From Candidatus Nomurabacteria bacterium (lineage in GTDB: Bacteria; Patescibacteriota; Minisyncoccia; Phycocordibacterales; UBA9973): a stretch of 32,743 bases of DNA. Of this stretch, positions 22,454-29,428 are shown one piece after another. A program made the position numbers and the translations under genes. Position 1 is the stretch's first letter, and every line of letters begins with the position of its first letter. The notes beneath the pieces are model-generated. The model made no database searches and was not told where the DNA came from. It saw only the letters and a program-made list of their open reading frames with translations. Where the stretch lies: the NCBI GenBank assembly GCA_023267215.1, contig JAHFNS010000002.1:96149-128891 (forward strand), read 5' to 3'.

Positions 22454-22768
22454 TTATTTATTGGAATTAGAATATTTTTCAAGATATTCTTCAATTTTTT
22501 TAATTTTATTCTGAAAGTTATAAAGTAGACGAAGATCTATTCGAAGATTTTTTTCAAACTCTACTGCAGTTTGACCAACTTTTTCATCCTCACATTCATA
22601 ACAGTAATGTTCTTTTTTGTCTATTATCGTAGAACACACAATTATTGGTAATTTTATAAAGTCAAAAGTTTTTTGCCATGCCTTTATTCTCTCTTCATTA
22701 CTCAAGTCAGGGTCTTGAATCCCTGCTAAAAGTCCTAAAACTACTTCTTCTTTTATTATATCGTTCAT
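22454..22768 (-). CDS. hypothetical protein, 104 aa
   Basis: Start chosen at ATG 22766-22768, six bases after a strong GAGGAG; a TTG at 22774 would overlap that site. The protein is acidic and helical, with a central IVCSTIIDKKEHYCYECEDE segment whose CxxC pair could bind metal, and a coiled C-terminal part (LYNFQNKIKKIEEYLEKY). No family is recognised. It is first in a two-gene unit with the asparaginase-like gene, driven by a consensus promoter and divergent from the TrmB-type regulator. Confidence 0.7.
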   Translation of the reverse strand: MNDIIKEEVVLGLLAGIQDPDLSNEERIKAWQKTFDFIKLPIIVCSTIIDKKEHYCYECEDEKVGQTAVEFEKNLRIDLRLLYNFQNKIKKIEEYLEKYSNSNK

Positions 22769-22812
22769 TTTCAACTCCTCTATTAAATTGTGAATAACAT
22801 TTATTTAATCAG

Positions 22813-22841
22813 AGTATAGCATAATGAAATATGATTGTCAA
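22813..22841 (-). promoter_or_regulatory. consensus promoter of the 22768-21973 unit
   Basis: -35 TTGACA (complement at 22836-22841), 17-base spacer, -10 TATACT (complement at 22813-22818). The expected leader is about 40 nt and contains GAGGAG. Confidence 0.85.
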
Positions 22842-22897
22842 TAAAAATTACCATATTAGTTTTGTTTAAGTCATATAAAACAAACTTAAAAAGATAT

Positions 22898-22913
22898 TAA
22901 CAGAATTCTGTTA
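22898..22913. promoter_or_regulatory. 16-bp palindrome, candidate operator
   Basis: TAACAGAATTCTGTTA is a perfect palindrome located 7 bases upstream of the TrmB-gene -35 box, in the region between two divergent units. Position and symmetry suit a dimeric regulator such as the neighbouring TrmB-type protein; this is inferred. Confidence 0.45.
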
Positions 22914-22920
22914 TATTTTA

Positions 22921-22949
22921 TTGACATAAAATAAGCTTTTTGATACAAT
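22921..22949 (+). promoter_or_regulatory. promoter of the TrmB-type regulator (leaderless)
   Basis: -35 TTGACA at 22921-22926, 17-base spacer, -10 TACAAT at 22944-22949, then six bases to the ATG at 22956. Confidence 0.8.
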
Positions 22950-22955
22950 AGCAGA

Positions 22956-23729
22956 ATGGATAAAGAACAATTAATAAAAGTAGAGAAATTATTAAAGGAA
23001 AGTGGCTTTTTAGACAAGGAAATAGCCATATATTTGACTATTTTAGAGCTAGGAAGGGGTACAGTAGCAGAAATATCACGTAAGGCTGGTATTAATCGTT
23101 CAACTGGCTATGTAATTTTAGATAGTCTAGCTAGTAAGAATTTGGTTAGCGTATCTGGCAAAGAACCAAAACAAGAATATGTCGCCCTCTCCCCCACGAA
23201 CCTAGTTCAGTATTTGAAAAGCGAAGCTGAAAAGCAAAAAACTCTGGCAGAAACTGCAACAGATTTATTACCTGATCTTGTGGCTCTGCATAGAATCGGA
23301 GACAGACCACGAGTGAGCTTTTATGAAGGATTAGCTGGACTAGAACATGTATATGAGGATTCCCTTTCCTCTAAGGGAGATATTTACTCCACTTCTACTT
23401 ACGAGGAAATGCACGAGACGCTTCCAAAATACTTTTCAACTTATTACGAAAGACGAGCGAAAAAAAAAGTATTTGTGCATACTTTCGTTGCCGATACTCC
23501 CCTAGCCCGAGTAAGAAAAGCAAACGATGCTGTCGAATACCGAGATACCACTCTTGTTCCTCAAGAACAATTCCCTGTACCGACTGATATAGAAATTTAT
23601 AATAATAAAGTAATGATTGCTTCTTGGAAAGAAAAGTTGGGAGTAATAATAGAATCCCAAGAAATTGCCACTACTCTAAGAAGTGTCTTTAAACTTGCAC
23701 TAGCTGAGACGAAAAAATTACAAAAATAA
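22956..23729 (+). CDS. TrmB-family transcriptional regulator
   Basis: 257 residues. The N-terminal winged helix-turn-helix spans about residues 8-75 (LLKESGFLDKEIAIYLTILE, then GRGTVAEISRKAGINRSTGY and VILDSLASKNLVSVSGK). A linker (LKSEAEKQKTLAETATDLL) leads to a C-terminal effector-like domain beginning PRVSFYEGLAGLEHVYEDSL. TrmB regulators, first known from archaea and common in CPR, often sense sugars or other metabolites. The ligand here is unknown. Position suggests it controls the divergent asparaginase-like unit and itself through the palindrome at 22898. Confidence 0.88.
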   Translation: MDKEQLIKVEKLLKESGFLDKEIAIYLTILELGRGTVAEISRKAGINRSTGYVILDSLASKNLVSVSGKEPKQEYVALSPTNLVQYLKSEAEKQKTLAETATDLLPDLVALHRIGDRPRVSFYEGLAGLEHVYEDSLSSKGDIYSTSTYEEMHETLPKYFSTYYERRAKKKVFVHTFVADTPLARVRKANDAVEYRDTTLVPQEQFPVPTDIEIYNNKVMIASWKEKLGVIIESQEIATTLRSVFKLALAETKKLQK

Positions 23730-23754
23730 AAAACTCCCTTACAGGAGTTTTTTA
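23729..23754. terminator. bidirectional terminator between TrmB gene and secY
   Basis: AAACTCC/GGAGTTT with a CTTACA loop, with A and T runs on the two sides, overlapping the TrmB stop and lying about 40 bases beyond the convergent secY stop. Confidence 0.75.
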
Positions 23755-23795
23755 TTTTGATACTTTATATTAAGCTAAAACCTAAAAGCCTATAT

Positions 23796-25067
23796 CTAGT
23801 ATTCCCTCATTGAGACTTGGGCGTCGACTTTTTTGATCAAGTCTAGGACAACGGAGACGACGATGAGGAGGGCTGTACCACCCAAGGCAATGGCTGTGAT
23901 ACCAGTAGCAGCTCTTACGACTAACGGCAAGACTGCGATGAAACCAAGGAAGACTGCGCCGAGTAAAGTGATGCGACTTAAAACTTTTGAAATATAGGCA
24001 GATGTAGAGACTCCTGGACGAATACCCGGGATAAATGCACCGTTCTTTTGAAGGTTGGTAGCAAGTGCTTCAGGATCAAAAGTGACAGCTGTATAAAAAT
24101 ATGTGAAAAGAAATACCAATATAAAATAAAGTACAGCGTATAAAACACTAGTCTGAGAAAAAGACATCAATACTTTTGAAATTGAAAGCAAAATTGCATT
24201 TGAAGAACTAGCTAAAAAAGTACCAATCATTTGAGGAAAGAGTAAGAGAGAAAGTGCAAAAATGATCGGGATAACTCCCGCTTGATTCACTCGAAGTGGT
24301 AAATAAGTAGAACCTCCACCATACATTTTCATACCTCGAACTTGCTTGGCATAAGTAACTGGGATAGGGCGTTCTGCTTCTGTGACGACAACAACTCCAG
24401 CAATAACAAGAGCTCCAGCCACAATAAACATCAAAAATAAAGGAATTTGAGAAACATCAAAAGAAAAAATAAGTTGACTCACTTCCGTTGGCAATCGAGA
24501 AACAATACCAGCAAAAATTATTAAGGATACTCCATTTCCAATACCGAATTCAGACATAAGCTCCCCTATCCACATTAAAAGCACTGCACCAGCTACAACA
24601 ATAATAATGTTGGCCATGCGATCGAAGGTTGTTAAGTTTACTAAAATCTTTTGACTTTCAAGAATAGCTAAAAGACTGAAACCTTGGATAGCTGCGAGTG
24701 GAATAGTGAGTAATCTTGAATATTGAGTAAATCTTTTTCTACCTGCTTCTCCTTCCTCATGATAAATTCTTTTGAGAGCAGGAATCATGATAGTCAAAAG
24801 CTGCATTATGATGGAACTGGTAATATAGGGCCCAACACCTAACATTATGATAGAAAGATTGGAAAGCCCACCACCAGAAAATATATTTAAAATACCAAAA
24901 AATTGGTTGTTAGTGAGAAAACGATTGAGAGCCACTGTATCAATACCAGGAATAGGAATAGCAGAAAGTAATCTGAAAATAAACAAAGCAAAAATAACAA
25001 ACAAAACCCTTTTTCTTAAAATCGGATCTGTCCAAATCAATTTTATTTTATTCAGAAAATTTTGCAT
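23796..25067 (-). CDS. secY: preprotein translocase subunit SecY
   Basis: 423 residues with the expected ten membrane segments. SecY is the channel of the Sec translocon. The first TM (VLFVIFALFIFRLLSAIPIPGI) and plug region (FSGGGLSNLSIIMLGVGPYITSSII, in two parts) are typical, followed by EAGRKRFTQYSRLLTIPLA and the cytoplasmic loop VTEAERPIPVTYAKQVRGMKMYGGGSTYLPLRVNQAGVIPIIFA (read from residue about 230), and the C5 loop with NGAFIPGIRPG. It is last in the ribosomal spc cluster, 17 bases after rplO, and ends at a bidirectional hairpin shared with the TrmB gene. Confidence 0.98.
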   Translation of the reverse strand: MQNFLNKIKLIWTDPILRKRVLFVIFALFIFRLLSAIPIPGIDTVALNRFLTNNQFFGILNIFSGGGLSNLSIIMLGVGPYITSSIIMQLLTIMIPALKRIYHEEGEAGRKRFTQYSRLLTIPLAAIQGFSLLAILESQKILVNLTTFDRMANIIIVVAGAVLLMWIGELMSEFGIGNGVSLIIFAGIVSRLPTEVSQLIFSFDVSQIPLFLMFIVAGALVIAGVVVVTEAERPIPVTYAKQVRGMKMYGGGSTYLPLRVNQAGVIPIIFALSLLLFPQMIGTFLASSSNAILLSISKVLMSFSQTSVLYAVLYFILVFLFTYFYTAVTFDPEALATNLQKNGAFIPGIRPGVSTSAYISKVLSRITLLGAVFLGFIAVLPLVVRAATGITAIALGGTALLIVVSVVLDLIKKVDAQVSMREY

Positions 25068-25084
25068 TTTACTTTATAAACTTT

Positions 25085-25396
25085 CTACTTTATAACTATT
25101 TTACCACCTTTGATAGATAAACGCTTTCTAATCTCAGAAAAAGTCTCCATTTTGCCATCAGTCGAAAGAACTTTTTCTTTTGGAAGCAAAACTTGTTTAC
25201 GAATAGAATGAAACCTATAACCTCTGTTTTTAGGTAATTTTTTAATGATATCGCGAAGTTCTGGACGGCGTTTGTTACCAGCTCTAGCTGTCTGACCCTT
25301 ACCTCCACGGCCCGAAGTCTTGGCATGTTTACCTCCACGACCAACTATTCGGTCTTTTTTATTTTTATGTTCTCTTTTTAAATTATGTATTTGCAT
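25085..25396 (-). CDS. rplO: 50S ribosomal protein L15, short form
   Basis: 103 residues against about 145 normally. The N-terminal rRNA-binding half is intact: MQIHNLKREHKNKKDRIVGRGGKHAKTSGRGGKGQTAR (in two parts), with the GRGG and SGRGGKGQ motifs. The C-terminal L15/L18e-type domain is cut down to LSTDGKMETFSEIRKRLSIKG and lacks the final alpha-beta unit. The frame reads cleanly to a TAG and secY starts 17 bases later, so I see no frameshift. It directly follows rpsE by 13 bases, where rpmD (L30) would usually lie. Confidence 0.92.
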   Translation of the reverse strand: MQIHNLKREHKNKKDRIVGRGGKHAKTSGRGGKGQTARAGNKRRPELRDIIKKLPKNRGYRFHSIRKQVLLPKEKVLSTDGKMETFSEIRKRLSIKGGKIVIK

Positions 25397-25409
25397 AAAA
25401 TTATTTTAT

Positions 25410-25976
25410 TTATTTTTCAACTTCTGGAATTATTGTTTCTTTATTTGCAACCACAACAACTTCTGGAACAAATTTTGTATACTTTGTAGAAATTTGCGAA
25501 AGAGCTGCCATAACTGCTTTAGAATTGTTTAATTTATTTTTACTACCAGATAAAATCTTACCAGTAATATCTTTCATGCCAGCCAATTTTGCAATATCGC
25601 GAACGACTGTTCCCGTCACAAGTCCACGGCCTTTATTTGGCATGAGGACAACCCTGCAACTTGAAAACTTCGCAGAAACTTCATGCGGAATAGACATTGC
25701 CTTGGTAAGTTTTAAGGAAACCATATTTTTCTTAGCATTTCTCAAAGCTTTATTTATAGCTAAAGAAGTATCCCCTGCTTTTCCCAAACCTAATCCAATG
25801 GAACCTTTTTTATCTCCAGCTACTAATGCAACACTAAAGGAAAATCTGCGTCCCCCAGCGACAACACGAGTCACGCGACGAATACTCAAAATTTTCTGAT
25901 CAAATTCTGGTTTTGGTCGATTAAAAGATGAAGATCGGCGATTGTTATTCTTTTTTTTATTTTCTTCTTCTGACAT
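25410..25976 (-). CDS. rpsE: 30S ribosomal protein S5
   Basis: 188 residues, slightly long through a charged, Asn/Lys-rich N-terminal tail. The double-stranded RNA-binding domain (RRVTRVVAGGRRFSFSVALV and GDKKGSIGLGLGKAGDTSLAI) and the C-terminal S5 domain (IPHEVSAKFSSCRVVLMPNKGRGL, then GSKNKLNNSKAVMAAL) are clear. S5 takes part in decoding accuracy. It starts 2 bases after the rplR stop. Confidence 0.97.
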   Translation of the reverse strand: MSEEENKKKNNNRRSSSFNRPKPEFDQKILSIRRVTRVVAGGRRFSFSVALVAGDKKGSIGLGLGKAGDTSLAINKALRNAKKNMVSLKLTKAMSIPHEVSAKFSSCRVVLMPNKGRGLVTGTVVRDIAKLAGMKDITGKILSGSKNKLNNSKAVMAALSQISTKYTKFVPEVVVVANKETIIPEVEK

Positions 25977-25978
25977 AA

Positions 25979-26320
25979 TTAAAATTTAAGTCCAGCAGCT
26001 CTTGCTTCGTCTGCTACTAATTTTATGCGACCTGTATATTTGAATCCATTTCTATCAAAAATAACTTTTGTAACTTTTATTTCAAGAGAAGCAAGAGCGA
26101 TCATTTTGCCTACCTCTTTAGCTCTTTCTGTTTTTGTTCCTTTTGTTAACTTGACATCATTCGCTTGTGCCAAAGTTTTTCCATTTTCATCATCAATAAT
26201 CTGGGCATAGATAAACTTATTCGAACGAAAAACTGAAAGTCTTGGATGAGTAGCAACACCAAAAATCTTTGCTCTAATTTTTTTCTTCAATCTTATTCTC
26301 TTGTCATCTTTCTTTTTCAT
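25979..26320 (-). CDS. rplR: 50S ribosomal protein L18
   Basis: 113 residues. RLKKKIRAKIFGVATHPRLSV and FRSNKFIYAQIIDDENGKTLA match the L18 core that binds 5S rRNA, and VIFDRNGFKYTGRIKLVADEA with the terminal AAGLKF is the family C-terminus. It lies 27 bases after rplF and 2 before rpsE. Confidence 0.97.
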   Translation of the reverse strand: MKKKDDKRIRLKKKIRAKIFGVATHPRLSVFRSNKFIYAQIIDDENGKTLAQANDVKLTKGTKTERAKEVGKMIALASLEIKVTKVIFDRNGFKYTGRIKLVADEARAAGLKF

Positions 26321-26347
26321 ATCATTTTGTCCCTCTTAGGGGTCTAA

Positions 26348-26881
26348 TTATGCTGTTTTCTTACCTTGTTTTCGTCTAATAACTTCACCCTCATAACGCA
26401 TTCCTTTGCCTTTATATGGTTCTGGTTTTTTTAGGGCACGAATAGCAGCAGTAAAACTCCCAACCAATTCTTTGTCAATCCCTATAATCGTAATATTATT
26501 CTTTTCTGCTGTAGCCGTAATACCTTCTGGTATTTTTACAACAACTGGATGAGAAAACCCTAAAGCAAAAACAAATTCCTTACCTTTAACTTCAGATTTA
26601 AATCCAACTCCTTCTAATATTAATTTTTTCTGATACGGTGTCTCTACTCCTTTAATCATATTTTTTATATGGGAAGCATACGTACCCCAAAGAGCGCGAG
26701 AGAATTTATCATTTCTCTTTATATTCAAAGTAATTATCTTATCTCCAATTTTAATATCAATATCATCTCGGAAAGATTTTGTAAGTGTTCCTTTTGGTCC
26801 AACAACTTTTAAAAGATCACCACTTTTTGTGACATTAACTCCATTTGGTATTTGTATTTCTTGTTTGCCTATTCTTGACAT
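26348..26881 (-). CDS. rplF: 50S ribosomal protein L6
   Basis: 177 residues with the two L6 repeats: MSRIGKQEIQIPNGVNV start, LWGTYASHIKNMIKGVETPY, and the C-terminal motif KKPEPYKGKGMRYEGEVIRRK. The start lies 12 bases after a 17-bp hairpin that fills the gap to rpsH, so ribosome access may be influenced by that structure. Confidence 0.98.
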   Translation of the reverse strand: MSRIGKQEIQIPNGVNVTKSGDLLKVVGPKGTLTKSFRDDIDIKIGDKIITLNIKRNDKFSRALWGTYASHIKNMIKGVETPYQKKLILEGVGFKSEVKGKEFVFALGFSHPVVVKIPEGITATAEKNNITIIGIDKELVGSFTAAIRALKKPEPYKGKGMRYEGEVIRRKQGKKTA

Positions 26882-26893
26882 AAAATTTATTAT

Positions 26894-26936
26894 GACCCTA
26901 AGCTGGGCTTCTGTCCCCTAAGCCCAGCTTAGGGTC
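26894..26936. repeat. 17-bp stem palindrome between rpsH and rplF
   Basis: GACCCTAAGCTGGGCTT (26894-26910) is perfectly complementary to AAGCCCAGCTTAGGGTC (26920-26936) with a 9-base loop. The core GCTGGGCTT..CCCCTAAGCCCAGC is shared with the palindrome at 28478-28516. Confidence 0.85.
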
Positions 26937-26943
26937 TAATTAT

Positions 26944-27330
26944 TTACCATAATCTAAATAACGCTTCTCCTCCGACCTGTTCTTTTCTCGCTTCTTTGCC
27001 TGATAAAATACCCTTTGGGGTAGAAAGTACTAGAAGTCCAGAACTATTTCTAACTGAATGAATCTCTTTCATTTTGAAATAAACACGTCTAGACTGTTTG
27101 GAAATTCTTTCTACTTCAGAAATTTTTGGTTTTTTATCTTCATAAACTAATTCAACTTCTAATGTTGGAAAACCTTTTTTAATTTTTTTAGAAACTTGTT
27201 TTATATATCCCTCTTTTTTCAAACACTCTAAAATAGCGTCTTTCATTTTAGAGTAAGGAAAAGAGACAGACTCCTTACTTCGAAGACTTGCATTTTTTAA
27301 CATTATTATCATGTTTGAAATTGGATCCAT
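26944..27330 (-). CDS. rpsH: 30S ribosomal protein S8
   Basis: 128 residues. DPISNMIIMLKNASLRSKESVSFPYSKMKD is the typical N-terminus (in two parts), with KISEVERISKQSRRVYFK and the C-terminal SSGLLVLSTPKGILSGKEARKE (in two parts) that binds helix 21 of 16S rRNA. In E. coli S8 represses the spc operon by binding mRNA near rplE; no such site was identified here. It starts 12 bases after rpsN. Confidence 0.97.
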   Translation of the reverse strand: MDPISNMIIMLKNASLRSKESVSFPYSKMKDAILECLKKEGYIKQVSKKIKKGFPTLEVELVYEDKKPKISEVERISKQSRRVYFKMKEIHSVRNSSGLLVLSTPKGILSGKEARKEQVGGEALFRLW

Positions 27331-27342
27331 ATATTTATTTTT

Positions 27343-27528
27343 CTACCAAGAAGACTTCCTAACACCCGGAAGCATTCCCTCATTTGCTAATTCTCTAAAG
27401 CAGATACGACATATGCCGAAATCTCTCATAAAACCATTACCTCTTCCACAACGAAAACATCGATTTTTCTGTCGTGTAGAAAATTTAGGTGTTTTTTTAC
27501 TTCTTGCGATAACTGATGTTTTTGCCAT
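27343..27528 (-). CDS. rpsN: 30S ribosomal protein S14, zinc-binding type
   Basis: 61 residues, the short C+ type of S14. The zinc ribbon is CFRC..CRIC (Cys at about residues 24, 27, 40, 43), followed by the conserved ELANEGMLPGVRKSSW end. It has its own promoter about 110 bases upstream, which splits the spc genes into two transcription units. The immediate upstream sequence has no clear Shine-Dalgarno site. Confidence 0.96.
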   Translation of the reverse strand: MAKTSVIARSKKTPKFSTRQKNRCFRCGRGNGFMRDFGICRICFRELANEGMLPGVRKSSW

Positions 27529-27636
27529 AATTAAAAATAATGCCTATTTATATAGATGATATCGTGTATTTTTTCTTAAAATTTCATAAAAATCTTAAGG
27601 AGAAACACAGATCAGACCTATTTTTTAGACTCTTAT

Positions 27637-27665
27637 ATACTAACAAAAAAGAGCTAAAGAGTCAA
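27637..27665 (-). promoter_or_regulatory. internal promoter before rpsN
   Basis: -35 TTGACT (complement at 27660-27665, directly after the rplE stop), 17-base spacer, -10 TAGTAT (complement at 27637-27642). The expected start is near 27630, leaving a leader of about 100 nt. Confidence 0.7.
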
Positions 27666-27669
27666 ATTT

Positions 27670-28239
27670 TTATTTTTTCTTCTTGTCTTCTACTTTTTTG
27701 AAGGGTATTCCTATCAAACTAAAGAACATCTTCCCTTCCTCTCTGTCCTTTGATGTTGAAACTAATGTGATGGCAAGACCAAATACGTCTTTAATATCTT
27801 CATCAGCCGTCTCTGGGAAAATAGTGTGTTCTTTGATACCGATTGTTAGATTACCAATATTGTCCACTGCTCCAGGATTGATACCACGAAAGTCTTTGGT
27901 ACGAGGAAGAGCAACATTTATAAGTTTCTCCAAGAAAGCATACATTCTCTTTCCACGTAGTGTAACAACAATACCGATAGGGTCACCTTGACGAACCTTG
28001 AAAGAGGCAATGGATTGTTTTGCACCTCTTAAGGCTGCTTTTTGTCCTGTTATTTTTGCCAATCGCAAACTAATAGAATCATTTTTATTCTTATCTTTCT
28101 TTATAGCTGTGCCGGTACCAATATTTAATACAACTTTCACCATTTTCGGTGCAGCCATTTTATTTTTGTAATGAAAATCTCTTTTCATTTTTTCAAAACT
28201 TTCTCCTTCTTTTTCTTTGACAGTTAAATGTTTATTCAT
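27670..28239 (-). CDS. rplE: 50S ribosomal protein L5
   Basis: 189 residues. The core shows KMVKVVLNIGTGTA, RLAKITGQKAALRGAKQSIA and FKVRQGDPIGIVVTLRGKRMYAFLEKLIN (in two parts), then DFRGINPGAVDNIGNLTIGI. L5 binds 5S rRNA and contacts P-site tRNA. The N-terminus has about 20 extra charged residues. It is followed by a promoter rather than directly by rpsN. Confidence 0.97.
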   Translation of the reverse strand: MNKHLTVKEKEGESFEKMKRDFHYKNKMAAPKMVKVVLNIGTGTAIKKDKNKNDSISLRLAKITGQKAALRGAKQSIASFKVRQGDPIGIVVTLRGKRMYAFLEKLINVALPRTKDFRGINPGAVDNIGNLTIGIKEHTIFPETADEDIKDVFGLAITLVSTSKDREEGKMFFSLIGIPFKKVEDKKKK

Positions 28240-28247
28240 ATATATTT

Positions 28248-28466
28248 TTAATCTATTTTTTTAACATTAGAAACATGTATCGGCATAGCGACATCAATCT
28301 TTGTCCCTTTTTCTCCAGACTTCCTAGGACGTTGATGTTTCTTCATCATGTTTATTCCTTCCACAATAACTTTATTTTGAGAAATTAAAGCAGAGACAAC
28401 TTTGCCTTTCTTGCCTTTGTCTTTTCCCGTTATTACTTTTATATTGTCTCCTTTTTTTATTTTCAT
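28248..28466 (-). CDS. rplX: 50S ribosomal protein L24, short
   Basis: 72 residues from ATG 28464-28466 (MKIKKGDNIKVITGKDKGKKG). This start puts the KOW motif at the proper place; a longer frame to 28514 only translates the upstream palindrome and is rejected. The rest (VIVEGINMMKKHQRPRKSGE, then IDVAMPIHVSNVKKI) is typical L24, which starts 50S assembly. AGGGG at the foot of the palindrome, about 8 bases upstream, could serve as its ribosome-binding site. Confidence 0.95.
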   Translation of the reverse strand: MKIKKGDNIKVITGKDKGKKGKVVSALISQNKVIVEGINMMKKHQRPRKSGEKGTKIDVAMPIHVSNVKKID

Positions 28467-28477
28467 GTTTGTTGCCC

Positions 28478-28516
28478 CTATGCTGGGCTTAGGGGAATCC
28501 CCTAAGCCCAGCATAG
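28478..28516. repeat. 18-bp stem palindrome between rplN and rplX
   Basis: CTATGCTGGGCTTAGGGG (28478-28495) and CCCCTAAGCCCAGCATAG (28499-28516) are perfect complements with a 3-base AAT loop. The core is shared with the element at 26894-26936. Confidence 0.85.
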
Positions 28517-28524
28517 AGTCTTTA

Positions 28525-28896
28525 TTATATTACCTCTGGTGCTAAAGAAATTATCTTCTGGAACCCTTTTTCAGCTAGCTCTCTTGGAATAGGTCCGAAG
28601 ACGCGTCCGGCCTTTGGATCGAGCTTGCCTTTTTCTAATAAAACTACTGCGTTGTCATCAAAACGAATATATGATCCATCCTTTCTTCTATATGCATTTC
28701 TCGTGCGAACCACTACAGCCTGATGCACATCTTTCTTTTTTACTCCTTTTCTAGGACTTGCTATTTTAACAGAAATTATAACTTTTTCGCCAATAGAAGC
28801 ATATCTCTTCTTGGAGCTACCCAAAATCTTAAATACCTTTCCTACGGTACCTCCTGCATTGTCTGTTATTTTTACTAATGTTTCTGTTTGTATCAT
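28525..28896 (-). CDS. rplN: 50S ribosomal protein L14
   Basis: 123 residues, normal length. MIQTETLVKITDNAGGTVGK, VIISVKIASPRKGVKKKDVHQAVVVRTR (in two parts) and RVFGPIPRELAEKGFQKIISLAPEVI (in two parts) cover the whole family. L14 lies at the subunit interface. An AAGGAG site 12 bases upstream lies at the edge of a palindrome. Confidence 0.98.
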   Translation of the reverse strand: MIQTETLVKITDNAGGTVGKVFKILGSSKKRYASIGEKVIISVKIASPRKGVKKKDVHQAVVVRTRNAYRRKDGSYIRFDDNAVVLLEKGKLDPKAGRVFGPIPRELAEKGFQKIISLAPEVI

Positions 28897-28904
28897 ACAT
28901 TTAT

Positions 28905-28940
28905 CCGACTCCTTGCCCGCCTTTGGCGGATGAAGCGGGA
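28905..28940. repeat. GC-rich palindrome between rpsQ and rplN
   Basis: CCGCC-TTT-GGCGG at 28917-28929 with a partly matching outer arm (TTGCCCGC and GAAGCGGG). It supplies the AAGGAG-like sequence (complement at 28909-28914) upstream of rplN. Confidence 0.5.
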
Positions 28941-28945
28941 AATTA

Positions 28946-29218
28946 TTACTTATTAATTACTTTAAATTTCTTATCTTTCGAAATTGGCCTAGTTTCTGTT
29001 ATTTCTACCTTATCTCCTATCTTGTATTGGTTCCCTTCATCATGAGCTTTATATTTCTTGTTTATTTTATAAAACTTTCCATATTTAGGATGTTTAACAA
29101 ACCTAGAAACAGATACTACTATGGTTTTATCCATTTTATCTGAAACAACAACACCACTCAAGGTATTACCTTTTTGTGTATTTTTTTCTTCTATTGTTTT
29201 TGTCGTTTTTATTTTCAT
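28946..29218 (-). CDS. rpsQ: 30S ribosomal protein S17
   Basis: 90 residues: a charged N-terminal tail, then [20 protein letters not shown] (S17 motif), [19 protein letters not shown] and [21 protein letters not shown]17 is an early 16S-binding protein. It follows rpmC by 17 bases. Confidence 0.97.
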   Translation of the reverse strand: MKIKTTKTIEEKNTQKGNTLSGVVVSDKMDKTIVVSVSRFVKHPKYGKFYKINKKYKAHDEGNQYKIGDKVEITETRPISKDKKFKVINK

Positions 29219-29235
29219 AAATTTGTAATTCGTAA

Positions 29236-29424
29236 TTATTTTTTATTTATTTTTGTTAAAATTCTAGCTATGTCTTTCCTTAAGTTCAAAGACTCTTTCA
29301 CATTTTTTGACTTTGAACCTTCTGCTTTGAATTTTAAAATTCTCAATTTTTCTTCTAAATCGATAAGTTCTTTTTTCAACTCTTCTGTCTTCATTCCTTT
29401 TAAATTTTCTTTTGATTTTACCAT
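29236..29424 (-). CDS. rpmC: 50S ribosomal protein L29
   Basis: 62 residues from ATG 29422-29424 ([20 protein letters not shown]). The longer frame to 29526 would overlap most of the rplP end and adds no family sequence. [20 protein letters not shown] and [12 protein letters not shown] are typical. It lies 4 bases after rplP. Confidence 0.93.
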   Translation of the reverse strand: MVKSKENLKGMKTEELKKELIDLEEKLRILKFKAEGSKSKNVKESLNLRKDIARILTKINKK

Positions 29425-29428
29425 ATGA

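Noticed and set aside
28467-28514. Longer rplX start reading through the palindrome
   Set aside because: The added residues only translate the hairpin; L24 begins at MKIKKGD.
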